Assembly (NCBI RefSeq): GCF_030815405.1
Contig: NZ_JAUSWX010000001.1
Location: 2,542,001-2,606,000 of the forward strand
Direction: 5' to 3'
Source of the DNA: Agromyces albus
Lineage (GTDB): Bacteria > Actinomycetota > Actinomycetes > Actinomycetales > Microbacteriaceae
DNA: 64,000 bases
Shown here: in pieces, positions 8,317-16,669 of the stretch
Position numbering within the stretch: the stretch's first letter is position 1
Layout: every line of letters starts with the position of its first letter
The notes under the pieces: generated by a model
Told to the model about the DNA's origin: nothing
The model's database searches: none
Seen by the model: the letters and a program-made list of their open reading frames with translations, nothing else
Program-made: the position numbers and the translations under genes

Positions 8317-9455
8317 GCCGGCTCCAAGTACGCGACCTGGTCGTCGGCTACGACTCCACTGAGGTGCTGCGCTCCGTCAGCCTCGAGGTGCCCGACGGCT
8401 CGCTCCTCGCGATCGTGGGCCCGAGCGGATGCGGCAAGACCACGTTGCTGCGCACGATCGCCGGGCTCGTGCGCGCCCGCGCCGGCGAGATCCGCATCGG
8501 CCACCGGATGGCCACGACGCACGGCATCCACCTCGCGCCAGAGAAGCGCCGTATCGGCTGGGTGCCGCAAGACGCCGCGCTCTTCCCGCACCTCACCGTC
8601 GCCGAGAACATCGCCTTCGGACTGCCGACCGCTCGCGGCTCCGCGAGGAGCGCCCGGCGTGCAGCGAATCGCGACGATGTGCTGCGCCTGCTCGACCTCG
8701 TGGGGCTCGGCTCCCTCGGCGACCGCTTGCCGACGCAGTTGTCGGGCGGGCAGGCGCAACGTGTCGCCCTCGCTCGCGCGCTCGCCTCCGGCCCCGACGT
8801 CGTGCTCCTCGACGAGCCCTTCGGAGCGCTCGACCCGATCCTGCGCGCCGAGCTGCGCCGCTCGGTGCGAGAGCTCCTCCGCGAAGAGGGGGTCACCGGC
8901 ATCCTCGTGACCCACGACCAGGCCGAGGCGCTCTCGATCGCCGACCTCGTCGGCGTCATGCGCGGCGGCGAGTTGCTGCAGCTCGACACCCCCGAGCAGG
9001 TGTACCGGCGGCCGGCGACTCCATGGGTGGCCGGATTCGTGGGCGACGCCGTGTTCCTGCCGGGCACGTGGCACGGCGACGAGGTGACCTGCGCCCTCGG
9101 GCGGCTGCCCGCCGACTGGGTGTCGGATGATGCGGCCACGGCGTCGCCGCTCGAGGCGCCCGTCGACGGGGCATCCGTCGACGTGCTCGTGCGCCCCGAG
9201 GAGCTCCTGCTCCGTCCGCTCGAGGCCGTGCTCGAAGGAGTGCCGGCGACGGGCGACGCGGCAGGACAGGCAGGCCTTGCAGCAACGGTCACGGCGGTGA
9301 GCTACACCGGGCACGATGCCATGCTGTCGCTCGTGCTCGATGACGAGACCCGCATCGACGCCCGCGTGACGGCGGCCGGACTCCTGCCGATCGGCACGCG
9401 CGTGACGGTCTCGACGACGAGCCGCGTGCTCGCCTACGCTGCGGGCGGCCGCTGA
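8313..9455 (+). CDS. Iron(III) ABC transporter ATP-binding protein (FbpC-like)
   Basis: This 380-residue ATPase has Walker A GPSGCGKT (about 35-42), Q-loop WVPQDAALFPHL, signature LSGGQAQR, Walker [13 protein letters not shown] and switch His in ILVTHDQAEAL. A C-terminal TOBE-like regulatory domain follows (about 250-380; VDVLVRPEELLLRPLE). Length and plan fit FbpC, which powers ferric iron import. It overlaps the permease gene by four bases. No terminator is visible after it; the convergent RibD-like gene ends only seven bases away. Confidence 0.9.
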   Translation: MSRLQVRDLVVGYDSTEVLRSVSLEVPDGSLLAIVGPSGCGKTTLLRTIAGLVRARAGEIRIGHRMATTHGIHLAPEKRRIGWVPQDAALFPHLTVAENIAFGLPTARGSARSARRAANRDDVLRLLDLVGLGSLGDRLPTQLSGGQAQRVALARALASGPDVVLLDEPFGALDPILRAELRRSVRELLREEGVTGILVTHDQAEALSIADLVGVMRGGELLQLDTPEQVYRRPATPWVAGFVGDAVFLPGTWHGDEVTCALGRLPADWVSDDAATASPLEAPVDGASVDVLVRPEELLLRPLEAVLEGVPATGDAAGQAGLAATVTAVSYTGHDAMLSLVLDDETRIDARVTAAGLLPIGTRVTVSTTSRVLAYAAGGR

Positions 9456-9461
9456 CGCCGA

Positions 9462-10209
9462 TCAGCCGCGCGAGTACCGCAGCAACAGCAGGTCGCCCCG
9501 CCGGGATGACGTGCACGAGGTGCATGCTCCGCTCCATCTCGACTGCGCCGCGAGAGATGCGGCCCGCGGTCCCGCCCACGAGCATGGGACTCAGGCTGAG
9601 GCACAGCTCGTCGACGAGGTCGGCGTTCATGAGCGCGCCGAACAGTCGCGGTCCGCCCTCGCAGAGCACGCGCCCGATGCCCAGGTCGACGAGGGAGGCG
9701 AGCATCACCTCGAGGTCGACGGCACCGTCGCTGTCGGCGCGAGCCCCGCCGTCGCCGCAGACGAGCACATCGGCGACGGCCGACAACGCGGCACGGCGGT
9801 CGGCCGGCGCCGCGGCGTGCGTCACGACGATCGGCCGTTCGACCGCCTTGGCGAAGAACGGATGCTGCGGATCGAGGTCGAGCGCCGACGAGACCACTGC
9901 CAGGCGGGGTTGCGGTGCGCGCCCGTGCTCGAGCCGCCACGCGGCATCCGCTTCGCCGACCCGCACACCGCCGTACCCCTCGACACGCACGGTGCCGGCG
10001 CCCACGAGCACGACGTCGGCGAGCGTGCGCATGACGCGCATCGCGAGCCGGTCGGCCTGGTCGCCGAGCCCACCGCTGCGGCCGCCGATGCTGACGGCTC
10101 CGTCGAGACTCGACACGAAGTTCATGCGCACGTGCGGAGTCGCCCCCTCGGGCAGGGCATACGCCTCGAGCAGTGATCCGCGGTCGACGGTCACCTCGTC
10201 ACCCCTCAC
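9462..10209 (-). CDS. RibD C-terminal domain (pyrimidine reductase-like) protein, frameshifted near the end
   Basis: The protein resembles the NADPH-dependent reductase domain of RibD and dihydrofolate-reductase folds: VRMNFVSSLDGAVSIGGRSG, then LADVVLVGAGTVRVEGYG and VLCEGGPRLFGALMNADLVDELCLS. These are the substrate and nucleotide motifs of 5-amino-6-ribosylaminouracil reductase-like enzymes. The likely start is GTG at 10209, overlapping the folP stop, with GGAG eight bases ahead; GTG at 10194 is also possible. Near 9496-9499 the frame shifts: removing one base gives the expected ending PAGDLLLLRYSRG at 9462. As written, the frame runs on to 9289, into fbpC on the other strand. The intact length would be about 243-248 residues. 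Confidence 0.72.
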
Positions 10210-11075
10210 CGGTTGTGCTCCAGGAAGGCGGGCGGACGCCAGCCCTCGATCGCCTCGATCATGTGCATCGCGTCGACGGTCTCGCGCACGTTGTGCACGC
10301 GCACGATGCGAGCGCCCTGTATGACGCAATAGACCGCGGCGGCGATCGACCCCTCGATGCGCTGGTCGCGAGCGCGGCCGAGTGTCTCGCCGACGAAGTC
10401 CTTGTTCGAGAGCGCGACGAGCGTGGGATAGCCGAGCGCGGTGACCTCGCCGAGCCGGCGGGTGAGCTCGAGCGAGTGCAGCGTGTGCTTGTTGAGGTCA
10501 TGGCCCGGGTCGACGATGATGCGGTCGGATGCCACGCCCCGCGCCTCGGCGAGCGCGGCCCGCTCGGTGAGGAACGCCACCACCTCGGCGACCACGTCGT
10601 CGTACTGCGGCGAGGGGTACGGGGTGCGGGGCCTCGCGAGGCTGTGGGTGATGATGATCGCCGCCCCGCTCGCGGCGACCACGTCGGCCATCGCCGGGTC
10701 GTGCAGGCCCGTCGTGTCGTTGACGACGTGGGCTCCGGCGGCGATCGCCGCGCGTGCGACCTCGGGGTGGAAGGTGTCGACCGAGATCACGGCGCCGGAG
10801 TCGGCGAGCTCGGCGACCACTGGGACGACGCGATCGATCTCCTCGCTCACGGGAATCTCGGGGCCGGGCGCGAACTTCGCGCCGCCGACGTCGATCCAGT
10901 CGGCACCCTCGGCGATCGCGCGGTGTGCGGCGGCGACGGCCGCGTCGAGGGCATCGGTGCGGCCGCGATCGTAGAACGAGTCGGGCGTGCGGTTGACGAT
11001 GGCCATCACGGCCACCTCTCGGGCGAAGTCGAACTCCCGCGGCCCGATGCGTCTCGTCGTCGCGCCCGGCGTCAC
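10206..11075 (-). CDS. folP: Dihydropteroate synthase
   Basis: This 289-residue TIM-barrel enzyme joins p-aminobenzoate to the pterin diphosphate in folate synthesis. Visible motifs are VMAIVNRTPDSFYDRG (residues about 22-37, pterin and phosphate binding), DWIDVGGAKFAPG and VDPGHDLNKHTLHS. The usual final RVHNV motif is present (RIVRVHNVRETVDAM). The GTG start overlaps the stop of the flavoprotein gene by four bases, and its own stop overlaps the RibD-like gene, so the three are probably one operon. Some Actinobacteria have two FolP paralogues and only one may be the housekeeping enzyme; the long loop ITHSLARPRTPYPSPQYDDV leaves this open. Confidence 0.82.
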   Translation of the reverse strand: MTPGATTRRIGPREFDFAREVAVMAIVNRTPDSFYDRGRTDALDAAVAAAHRAIAEGADWIDVGGAKFAPGPEIPVSEEIDRVVPVVAELADSGAVISVDTFHPEVARAAIAAGAHVVNDTTGLHDPAMADVVAASGAAIIITHSLARPRTPYPSPQYDDVVAEVVAFLTERAALAEARGVASDRIIVDPGHDLNKHTLHSLELTRRLGEVTALGYPTLVALSNKDFVGETLGRARDQRIEGSIAAAVYCVIQGARIVRVHNVRETVDAMHMIEAIEGWRPPAFLEHNR

Positions 11076-12331
11076 GTCGCGCCGCCCGCGAGCGTACCGA
11101 GCGGCACGGCTGGGTCGGCGAGCGCCGCCTCGTCGACGACGGACTCGGAGCGGATGATCCGCTGCACCTCGTCGTTCACGTCCCAGATGTTCACGTTCAT
11201 GCCGGCGACGACGCGCCCGTCGAGCACCCAGAAGGCGATGCACTCGCGTGCTGCGAGGTCGCCGCGCACGACGAGGCGTGCGCCGGCGGCGAGCTCGCCG
11301 TAGCCCGAGTACTCCATACCGAGGTCGAACTGGTCGGTGTAGAAGTACGGGATCTCGTCGTAGCGCAGCGATTCACCCGCGAGCGCGCGACCGACGACGC
11401 GCCCGCTGTGCTCGGCGTTCGCCCAGTGCTCCACGCGCAAGTGGTGGCCGAGCCTCGCGTTCCAGGTGCTCGCCACGTCGCCCGCGGCGAACACGTCGGC
11501 GGCGCTCGTACGGAAGCCCTCGTCGGTCACGACGCCGTCGTCGACGTGCAGGCCCGCGGATGCCGCGAGCTCCACGTTCGGCGTCGCGCCGATGCCGAAC
11601 AGCACGAGGTCGGCCTCGACCACCTCGCCCGAGTCGAGCACGACACCCGTGACCTGCTCGCGCGTGCCGGATCCGCGACCGCCCTGCAGCCCGCTGACTC
11701 CAGTACCCATGCGGAGGTGCACGCCGTTCGCCTCGTGCAGGTCGGCGAACATGCCGCCGAGCTCAGCCCCGATCGCGGACGCGAGCGGCACGTCGCCGCG
11801 GCCGAGCACGGTGACGTCGTTGCCGAAGCCGCGTGCCGCCGCAGCCGCCTCGAGGCCGATCCAGCCGGCGCCGACGACGACCACTCGCTTGCGTCCTTCC
11901 CGGAACGCGGTGCGCAACCGCGCGGAGTCGGGGAGGCGGCGCAGCGTGTGGACTTCGCGAAGCGAGGCGCCAGGCCCTGAGAACGCACGCGGCGAGGCCC
12001 CCGTCGCGAGGAGCAGCCGGTCGTAGCGGACGACCTCGTCGTCGGAGATCGAGACGGTGTGCTCGGCGGGATCGATCGAGCGCACGCGGATGCCGCTGCG
12101 CACGTCGATCCGATGCTCGCGGTACCACGCGGTGTCGTGCGGGTAGACGACGCTCGCGGCATCCGTTCCCTGCAGGTACGCCTTGGAGAGCGGCGGACGC
12201 TCGTAGGGCAGCCGCGGCTCATCGCCGTACACCACGACCTCGCCGTCGAAACCCGACTCGCGGAGGGCCTCGACGGCCCGCGCCGCGGTCAGTCCGCCGC
12301 CCACGACGACGACTCGTTCATGACTCGTCAT
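11072..12331 (-). CDS. FAD-dependent NAD(P)H:ferredoxin reductase-like oxidoreductase
   Basis: This 419-residue flavoprotein has an FAD-binding Rossmann motif at the N-terminus (VVVVGGGLTAARAVEALRE, about 6-24), the PYERPPLSK motif of rubredoxin/ferredoxin reductases, an NAD(P)-binding site (VVVVGAGWIGLEAAAAARG, about 145-163), the second FAD motif VFAAGDVAS and a C-terminal Reductase_C-like domain. It should pass electrons from NAD(P)H to a small iron-sulfur partner, which is not in this region. The ATG at 12331 matches the N-terminus MTSHERVVVV; a weak -10 (CAGACT) lies seven bases upstream. It heads the operon with folP. Confidence 0.8.
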   Translation of the reverse strand: MTSHERVVVVGGGLTAARAVEALRESGFDGEVVVYGDEPRLPYERPPLSKAYLQGTDAASVVYPHDTAWYREHRIDVRSGIRVRSIDPAEHTVSISDDEVVRYDRLLLATGASPRAFSGPGASLREVHTLRRLPDSARLRTAFREGRKRVVVVGAGWIGLEAAAAARGFGNDVTVLGRGDVPLASAIGAELGGMFADLHEANGVHLRMGTGVSGLQGGRGSGTREQVTGVVLDSGEVVEADLVLFGIGATPNVELAASAGLHVDDGVVTDEGFRTSAADVFAAGDVASTWNARLGHHLRVEHWANAEHSGRVVGRALAGESLRYDEIPYFYTDQFDLGMEYSGYGELAAGARLVVRGDLAARECIAFWVLDGRVVAGMNVNIWDVNDEVQRIIRSESVVDEAALADPAVPLGTLAGGAT

Positions 12332-12461
12332 GCTGCCGAGTCTGTCACGCGTGGCGCGAGCGAGCCAATGCGATCCACAAGCTCGCGGGAGCGCGTCATC
12401 CGTCACCCGACCCTCGAACAACGTTCAGGAAAGTTTCAGCCGATGCGCAGAGAATCGACAT

Positions 12462-13154
12462 ATGAGCGACGGACCCCGCATTCTCATCGTCGACGACGAA
12501 CCCAACATCCGCGACCTTCTGACCACGAGCCTTCGCTTCGCCGGTTTCGCCGTGCGCGCCGTCGGCAACGGTGCCCAGACGATCTCCGCCGTGCTCGAGG
12601 AAGAGCCCGACCTGATCATCCTCGACGTCATGCTGCCCGACATGAACGGGTTCGGCGTGACGAAGCGACTCCGCTCGGCGGGCTACACCGCGCCGATCCT
12701 CTTCCTCACCGCGAAAGACGACACGGAAGACAAGATCACCGGCCTCACCGTCGGCGGCGACGACTACGTCACGAAGCCGTTCAGCCTCGACGAGATCGTC
12801 GCGCGCATCAAGGCGATCCTGCGCCGCACGATGCACGCCGAGGAAGACGCCGTCATCCGCACCGGTGAGCTCACGATGGATCAAGACACCCACGAGGTGC
12901 TCGTCGGCGACATTCCCGTCGAACTCTCCCCCACCGAGTTCAAGCTGCTGCGCTACCTCATGCTGAACCCGAACCGGGTGCTCTCGAAGGCGCAGATCCT
13001 CGACCACGTGTGGGAGTACGACTTCAACGGCGACGCCGGCATCGTCGAGAGCTACATCTCCTACCTCCGCCGAAAGCTCGACCAGCACTCCACCGAGCCG
13101 CTGATCCAGACCAAGCGCGGATTCGGCTACATGCTGAAATCCTCGAAGCCCTGA
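12462..13154 (+). CDS. OmpR/PhoB-family response regulator
   Basis: This 230-residue regulator has a receiver domain (1-120) with acidic pocket VDDEP, phosphoacceptor Asp in LIILDVMLPDMNG, Thr in LFLTAKD and Lys in DYVTKPF. A winged-helix DNA-binding domain follows (about 130-228; LSPTEFKLLRYLMLNPNRVLS and TKRGFGYML). It should be phosphorylated by the histidine kinase 31 bases downstream and control transcription. No good Shine-Dalgarno precedes the ATG. The stimulus and target genes cannot be read from the sequence. Confidence 0.88.
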   Translation: MSDGPRILIVDDEPNIRDLLTTSLRFAGFAVRAVGNGAQTISAVLEEEPDLIILDVMLPDMNGFGVTKRLRSAGYTAPILFLTAKDDTEDKITGLTVGGDDYVTKPFSLDEIVARIKAILRRTMHAEEDAVIRTGELTMDQDTHEVLVGDIPVELSPTEFKLLRYLMLNPNRVLSKAQILDHVWEYDFNGDAGIVESYISYLRRKLDQHSTEPLIQTKRGFGYMLKSSKP

Positions 13155-13170
13155 CTCAGGCTTCGCCGCC

Positions 13171-13176
13171 TAGACT
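13171..13176 (+). promoter_or_regulatory. -10 box, leaderless-type promoter for the histidine kinase
   Basis: TAGACT lies nine bases before the ATG at 13186 in the short gap after the response regulator. The kinase may therefore have its own transcript besides read-through. Confidence 0.4.
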
Positions 13177-13185
13177 CGGCCCGCC

Positions 13186-14973
13186 ATGCAACAGTCGAAG
13201 ATCCTCGAGCGGTGGAACCGCATCTCACTGCGCACCAAGATCACCGGTGTGACGGTGCTCATGCTGACCCTCGGGCTCCTCGTCTCGGGCATCGGCACGG
13301 CGGCGATGCTGCGCTCCTACGTCGAAGAGCAGATGTCGTCGAAGCTCACCGCGCTCGCGTCGGGCGACCTCGAGGAGTACTTCGAGCCCAACGGCGGCAA
13401 GCCCGATCTCGGCAACCTTCGCCTGAAGCCGGCCGACGACGTGTTCGTCGCGGTGTACAGCCCCTCGGGCGCGTACCTGCAGAACAACTGGGAAGAGCGC
13501 GACGAGAGCACGTGGCCGCAGTTCCCGCGCACCCTGACGCAAGCCGAGGTCACCGAGCTGAACCCGTCGGGCTACGCGGTGCTCCAGCTCCGCGACGCGC
13601 AGAACGCGCCGACCTTCCGCGCCGTCACGGCCCTGATGGTCTCCGATGAGCACGGCTCCCTGGCACCGGTCATCATCGCGATCTCCTCGAAGGAGACCGA
13701 GCAGCTGCTCGCGGTATATCTGACGATCTTCCTCGGCTTCGGCTTCGGCGTCGTGCTCATCGGCGCCCTGCTCACCCGCATGCTCGTGACGAGCACCTTC
13801 GGCCCGCTCCGCGAGGTCGAGCGCACCGCTGCGGCCATCGCCGACGGCGACTTCAGCCAGCGCCTCGGCGGGGCGATGCCCAACACCGAGGTCGGCCGCC
13901 TCACCCGTTCGCTCAACACCATGCTCAACCGCATCGACCGGGCGTTCCGCGACCGCGCCCGAACGATCGACCAGATGCGGCGATTCGTCGGCGATGCGAG
14001 CCACGAGCTGCGCACCCCGCTCGTGTCGGTGCGCGGCTACGCCGAGCTCTACCGCATGGGCGCCCTCCAGAGCCCCGACGAGGTCGCGCAGGCGATGGAC
14101 CGCATCGAGAAGGAGGCCATCCGCATGGGCGGCCTCGTCGAAGACCTGCTCGCCCTCGCCCGACTCGACGAGGCGAAGCCGCTCGAGCTCGGCGAAGTCG
14201 ACCTCGTGCCCCTCGCGCGCGACGCCGCGCTCGACGCCATGGCGGCCAATCCCGCTCGCACGATCACCGTGATCGCCCCTGAGGAGACGAGCGGTACGGA
14301 TGCCCCGGGCGAACCGTCACCCGACCTCGACCTCGAGGTCGAGGTCGAGGTCGAGCTCGAACCCGACAGCGGCCGCACGCCCACCGGAGCGATCTCGTTC
14401 GCGGGCGCCACGCTCGCGCGGCTCCGCGGACGCCGCACTCGCGCCGACGTGCACGCCACGGCGGCGCCGCGCCGCGGCGGCGCTTCAGGGAAAGCCGCCG
14501 CTGCGGCATCCGCTGCCTCGAAGAGGTCGGCGACGGCGATGGCACCCCTCACGCAGTCTGCTGCCGTGCCGGTGCGCCATGCGATCGTGCTGGCAGAAGA
14601 GAACAAGATCCGGCAGGTCATCACGAACCTGATGGCCAACGCGATCCGCTTCACCTCCGACGACAGCCCGCTCGAGATCCGCATCTCTATCGACGACTCC
14701 GCCGAGCGCGCCATGGTCGAGGTCATCGATCACGGCGAGGGCATCCCGCAGCAGATCCGCGAGAAGATCTTCCAGCGGTTCTGGCGCGCCGACACGTCGC
14801 GCACGCGGGAGACGGGCGGGTCGGGACTCGGCCTCGCGATCGTGTCGTCGATCGTGGCCGCGCACAACGGCGTCGTCGACGTGGTCGAGACTCCCGGTGG
14901 CGGTGCGACGTTCCGGGTCTCGCTTCCCCTCGCGAGCTCGGCGTCCGCGCCGCAGCGCGTCGTCGAGGGCTGA
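13186..14973 (+). CDS. Sensor histidine kinase (HAMP, HisKA, HATPase_c) with a long insert
   Basis: This 595-residue kinase has a first membrane helix (about 19-42), an extracytoplasmic sensor region (43-172), a second helix (about 173-198), HAMP (about 199-255), HisKA with the phospho-His H273 in DASHELRTPLV, and an ATPase domain. That domain has N-box NLMANAIRFT (481-490), G1 DHGEGIP and G2 GGSGLGLAIV. Between the HisKA end and the N-box, residues about 366-462 form an insert rich in Glu/Val then Ala/Arg (EVEVEVELEPD, APRRGGASGKAAAA) that kinases of this type normally lack. The partner regulator lies just upstream. Confidence 0.88.
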   Translation: MQQSKILERWNRISLRTKITGVTVLMLTLGLLVSGIGTAAMLRSYVEEQMSSKLTALASGDLEEYFEPNGGKPDLGNLRLKPADDVFVAVYSPSGAYLQNNWEERDESTWPQFPRTLTQAEVTELNPSGYAVLQLRDAQNAPTFRAVTALMVSDEHGSLAPVIIAISSKETEQLLAVYLTIFLGFGFGVVLIGALLTRMLVTSTFGPLREVERTAAAIADGDFSQRLGGAMPNTEVGRLTRSLNTMLNRIDRAFRDRARTIDQMRRFVGDASHELRTPLVSVRGYAELYRMGALQSPDEVAQAMDRIEKEAIRMGGLVEDLLALARLDEAKPLELGEVDLVPLARDAALDAMAANPARTITVIAPEETSGTDAPGEPSPDLDLEVEVEVELEPDSGRTPTGAISFAGATLARLRGRRTRADVHATAAPRRGGASGKAAAAASAASKRSATAMAPLTQSAAVPVRHAIVLAEENKIRQVITNLMANAIRFTSDDSPLEIRISIDDSAERAMVEVIDHGEGIPQQIREKIFQRFWRADTSRTRETGGSGLGLAIVSSIVAAHNGVVDVVETPGGGATFRVSLPLASSASAPQRVVEG

Positions 14974-15089
14974 CACTCCTCCTCGACAGGCGTTCGTCGA
15001 CGGATGCCGCTCACCTCCCTGCACTCGTTCGGTTGCCACCGCCCGCGCCCGCGTAGTCGGCGGAACACCGAACGAACGGGAGGATCTCC

Positions 15090-15380
15090 ATGACCAGCTA
15101 CCACGTCGACAGCGACCAGGTGTCCGCCGCGAACCAGACCGTGCAGGGCACGATCGGGCGAATCCAGTCCGAGGTGTCGTCGCTCCTCGGCCAGCTCACG
15201 GGCCTCCAGTCGTCATGGACCGGCCAGGCGTCGGCTGCATTCCAGGCCGCCGTCGCGGACTGGCGCGTCACCCAGGTGCAGGTCGAGCAGAGCCTCGCGG
15301 GCCTCAACCATGCCCTCGGCACCGCCGGCGTCCAGTACGCCGAGGCCGAGCAGTCGAACGCCCGGCTCTTCCTCCGCTGA
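15090..15380 (+). CDS. WXG100-family (EsxA-like) protein
   Basis: This 96-residue protein has the helical hairpin plan of WXG100 proteins, with the WTG turn (residues about 47-49; LQSSWTGQASAAF) between two helices. These small proteins usually leave the cell through a type VII (ESX) system as dimers. A strong Shine-Dalgarno (GGGAGG) sits seven bases before the ATG. No EccC, EccB or other ESX gene, nor a second WXG100 gene, is in the window, so the secretion route must be elsewhere. It lacks the C-terminal YxxxD/E signal, as expected for the EsxA type. Confidence 0.85.
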   Translation: MTSYHVDSDQVSAANQTVQGTIGRIQSEVSSLLGQLTGLQSSWTGQASAAFQAAVADWRVTQVQVEQSLAGLNHALGTAGVQYAEAEQSNARLFLR

Positions 15381-15407
15381 GCAGAGCACCTGCCCTCGGC
15401 GAGCGTG

Positions 15408-15423
15408 TTCACGCGAGCGAAAC
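15408..15423 (+). promoter_or_regulatory. Candidate GlnR-type nitrogen-control site
   Basis: TTCAC-6-GAAAC (TTCACGCGAGCGAAAC) resembles the actinobacterial GlnR half-site pair gTnAC-6-GAAAC, missing only the first base. It lies about 140 bases before the importer gene of the purine region, and a GlnR-type gene is present at 59756. The downstream second pair is poor (CGTAT-6-GAAAT, out of step by one base), so the site is tentative. Confidence 0.3.
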
Positions 15424-15562
15424 ACGGCCGCGTATGTTCGTGAAATCTACATCTCCTATCCTCACGGGGAAGCCCCTTGTGCGCTGCGTCACGTGAGCCG
15501 GCTCCGCACCAGCCGGTTCGACGATGCCAGTCCCCCCTGTATCCAAGAGTGGAGATCCACAC

Positions 15563-16642
15563 ATGACATTCCGTTCCCCCGTCGGCGCTCGACGCCTCCG
15601 CAGCATCGCCGTCGCCGCCCTCGCCGCGGCCTCGGCCATGGCCCTCGCCGCGTGCGCCTCAGGCGCATCGTCCAGTACGGGCGACGGCGACGCGAGTGCC
15701 GGCTTCGGTGAGCTCACCGTGCAGTTGTCGTGGATCAAGAACGAGGAGTTCTCGGGCGAGTTCTTCGCGGATTCCGAGGGCCACTTCGAAGAGGCCGGAT
15801 TCTCGTCGGTGAGCCTCGTGCCTGGCCCCTCGACCGGCGTGGCAGAGCTCGTCTCGGGCAGCGCCGACGTGGCCCTGAGCGACGCCGTCTCGGTGGGCGC
15901 GGCGGTCGCGAACGAGCAGGCGCCAGTGAAGATCATCGGCACCACCTACCAGAAGAACCCGTTCACGATCCTCTCCTTGGCCGACGGGGGCAACATCGCG
16001 ACGCCCGACGACCTGAAGGGCAAGAAGATCGGCGTCCAAGACTCCAACGCGAGCCTCTTCAAGGCGCTCCTCGCCGCCAACGGCATCGACGAGTCCGAGC
16101 TCACCATCGTCCCCGTGCAGTACGATCCGGCTCCCCTCACGAACGGCGAGGTCGACGGCTTCGTCGCCTACCTCACGAACGAGTCGATCACGGTCGCAGC
16201 CGAGGGCAACGAGACGGTCGACCTTCCGTTCGCCGACAATGGGCTCCCTTTCGTCGCCGAGACGTTCACGGTGACCGATGAGGCGATCGCAAGCGACCGC
16301 GAGAAGCTCAAGGCGTTCCTCTACGCCGAGATCCTCGGCTGGACCGACGCGGTGAACGACCCCGAAGAGGGAGCGCGGCTCGCCGTCGAGGAGTACGGCA
16401 AGGATCTCGACCTCAACCCCGAGAACTCGATCGCCGGCGCGGTGAAGCAGGCCGAGGAGCTCGTCGTCTCCGACGAGACCGCCGCGAACGGCCTGTTCAC
16501 CATCTCCGAGACCCTGCAGGAGGAGACGCTCGCGAGCCTCGCAGGAGCGGGAATCGACGTGAGCGCCGACGACCTGTTCGACCTCAGCCTGCTTGCCGAG
16601 GTCTACGAGGAGCACCCCGAGCTCGTGAAGTACCTGAAGTAG
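15563..16642 (+). CDS. ABC transporter substrate-binding lipoprotein, NMT1/THI5-SsuA-like
   Basis: This 359-residue protein has a lipoprotein signal with lipobox LAAC (Cys at about residue 31) and an NMT1/THI5/SsuA-type binding domain (about 50-350). ELTVQLSWIKNEEFSGEFFA and the long ADVALSDAVSVGAAVANEQAP stretch are typical of binders of pyrimidine, sulfonate or aromatic nitrogen compounds. GGAG lies eight bases before the ATG at 15563. It is the first gene of a four-gene importer directly ahead of purine-degradation genes, so a purine, allantoin or related ligand is plausible. The sequence alone does not fix the ligand. Confidence 0.8.
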   Translation: MTFRSPVGARRLRSIAVAALAAASAMALAACASGASSSTGDGDASAGFGELTVQLSWIKNEEFSGEFFADSEGHFEEAGFSSVSLVPGPSTGVAELVSGSADVALSDAVSVGAAVANEQAPVKIIGTTYQKNPFTILSLADGGNIATPDDLKGKKIGVQDSNASLFKALLAANGIDESELTIVPVQYDPAPLTNGEVDGFVAYLTNESITVAAEGNETVDLPFADNGLPFVAETFTVTDEAIASDREKLKAFLYAEILGWTDAVNDPEEGARLAVEEYGKDLDLNPENSIAGAVKQAEELVVSDETAANGLFTISETLQEETLASLAGAGIDVSADDLFDLSLLAEVYEEHPELVKYLK

Positions 16643-16669
16643 CGCACCACACGTGAGGAACACACGAAC

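Noticed and set aside
5764..9455. Very long overlapping open frames on both strands of the iron importer and elsewhere
   Set aside because: They are Arg/Pro/Ala-rich shadows caused by high third-position GC; the real genes match known families and codon bias.
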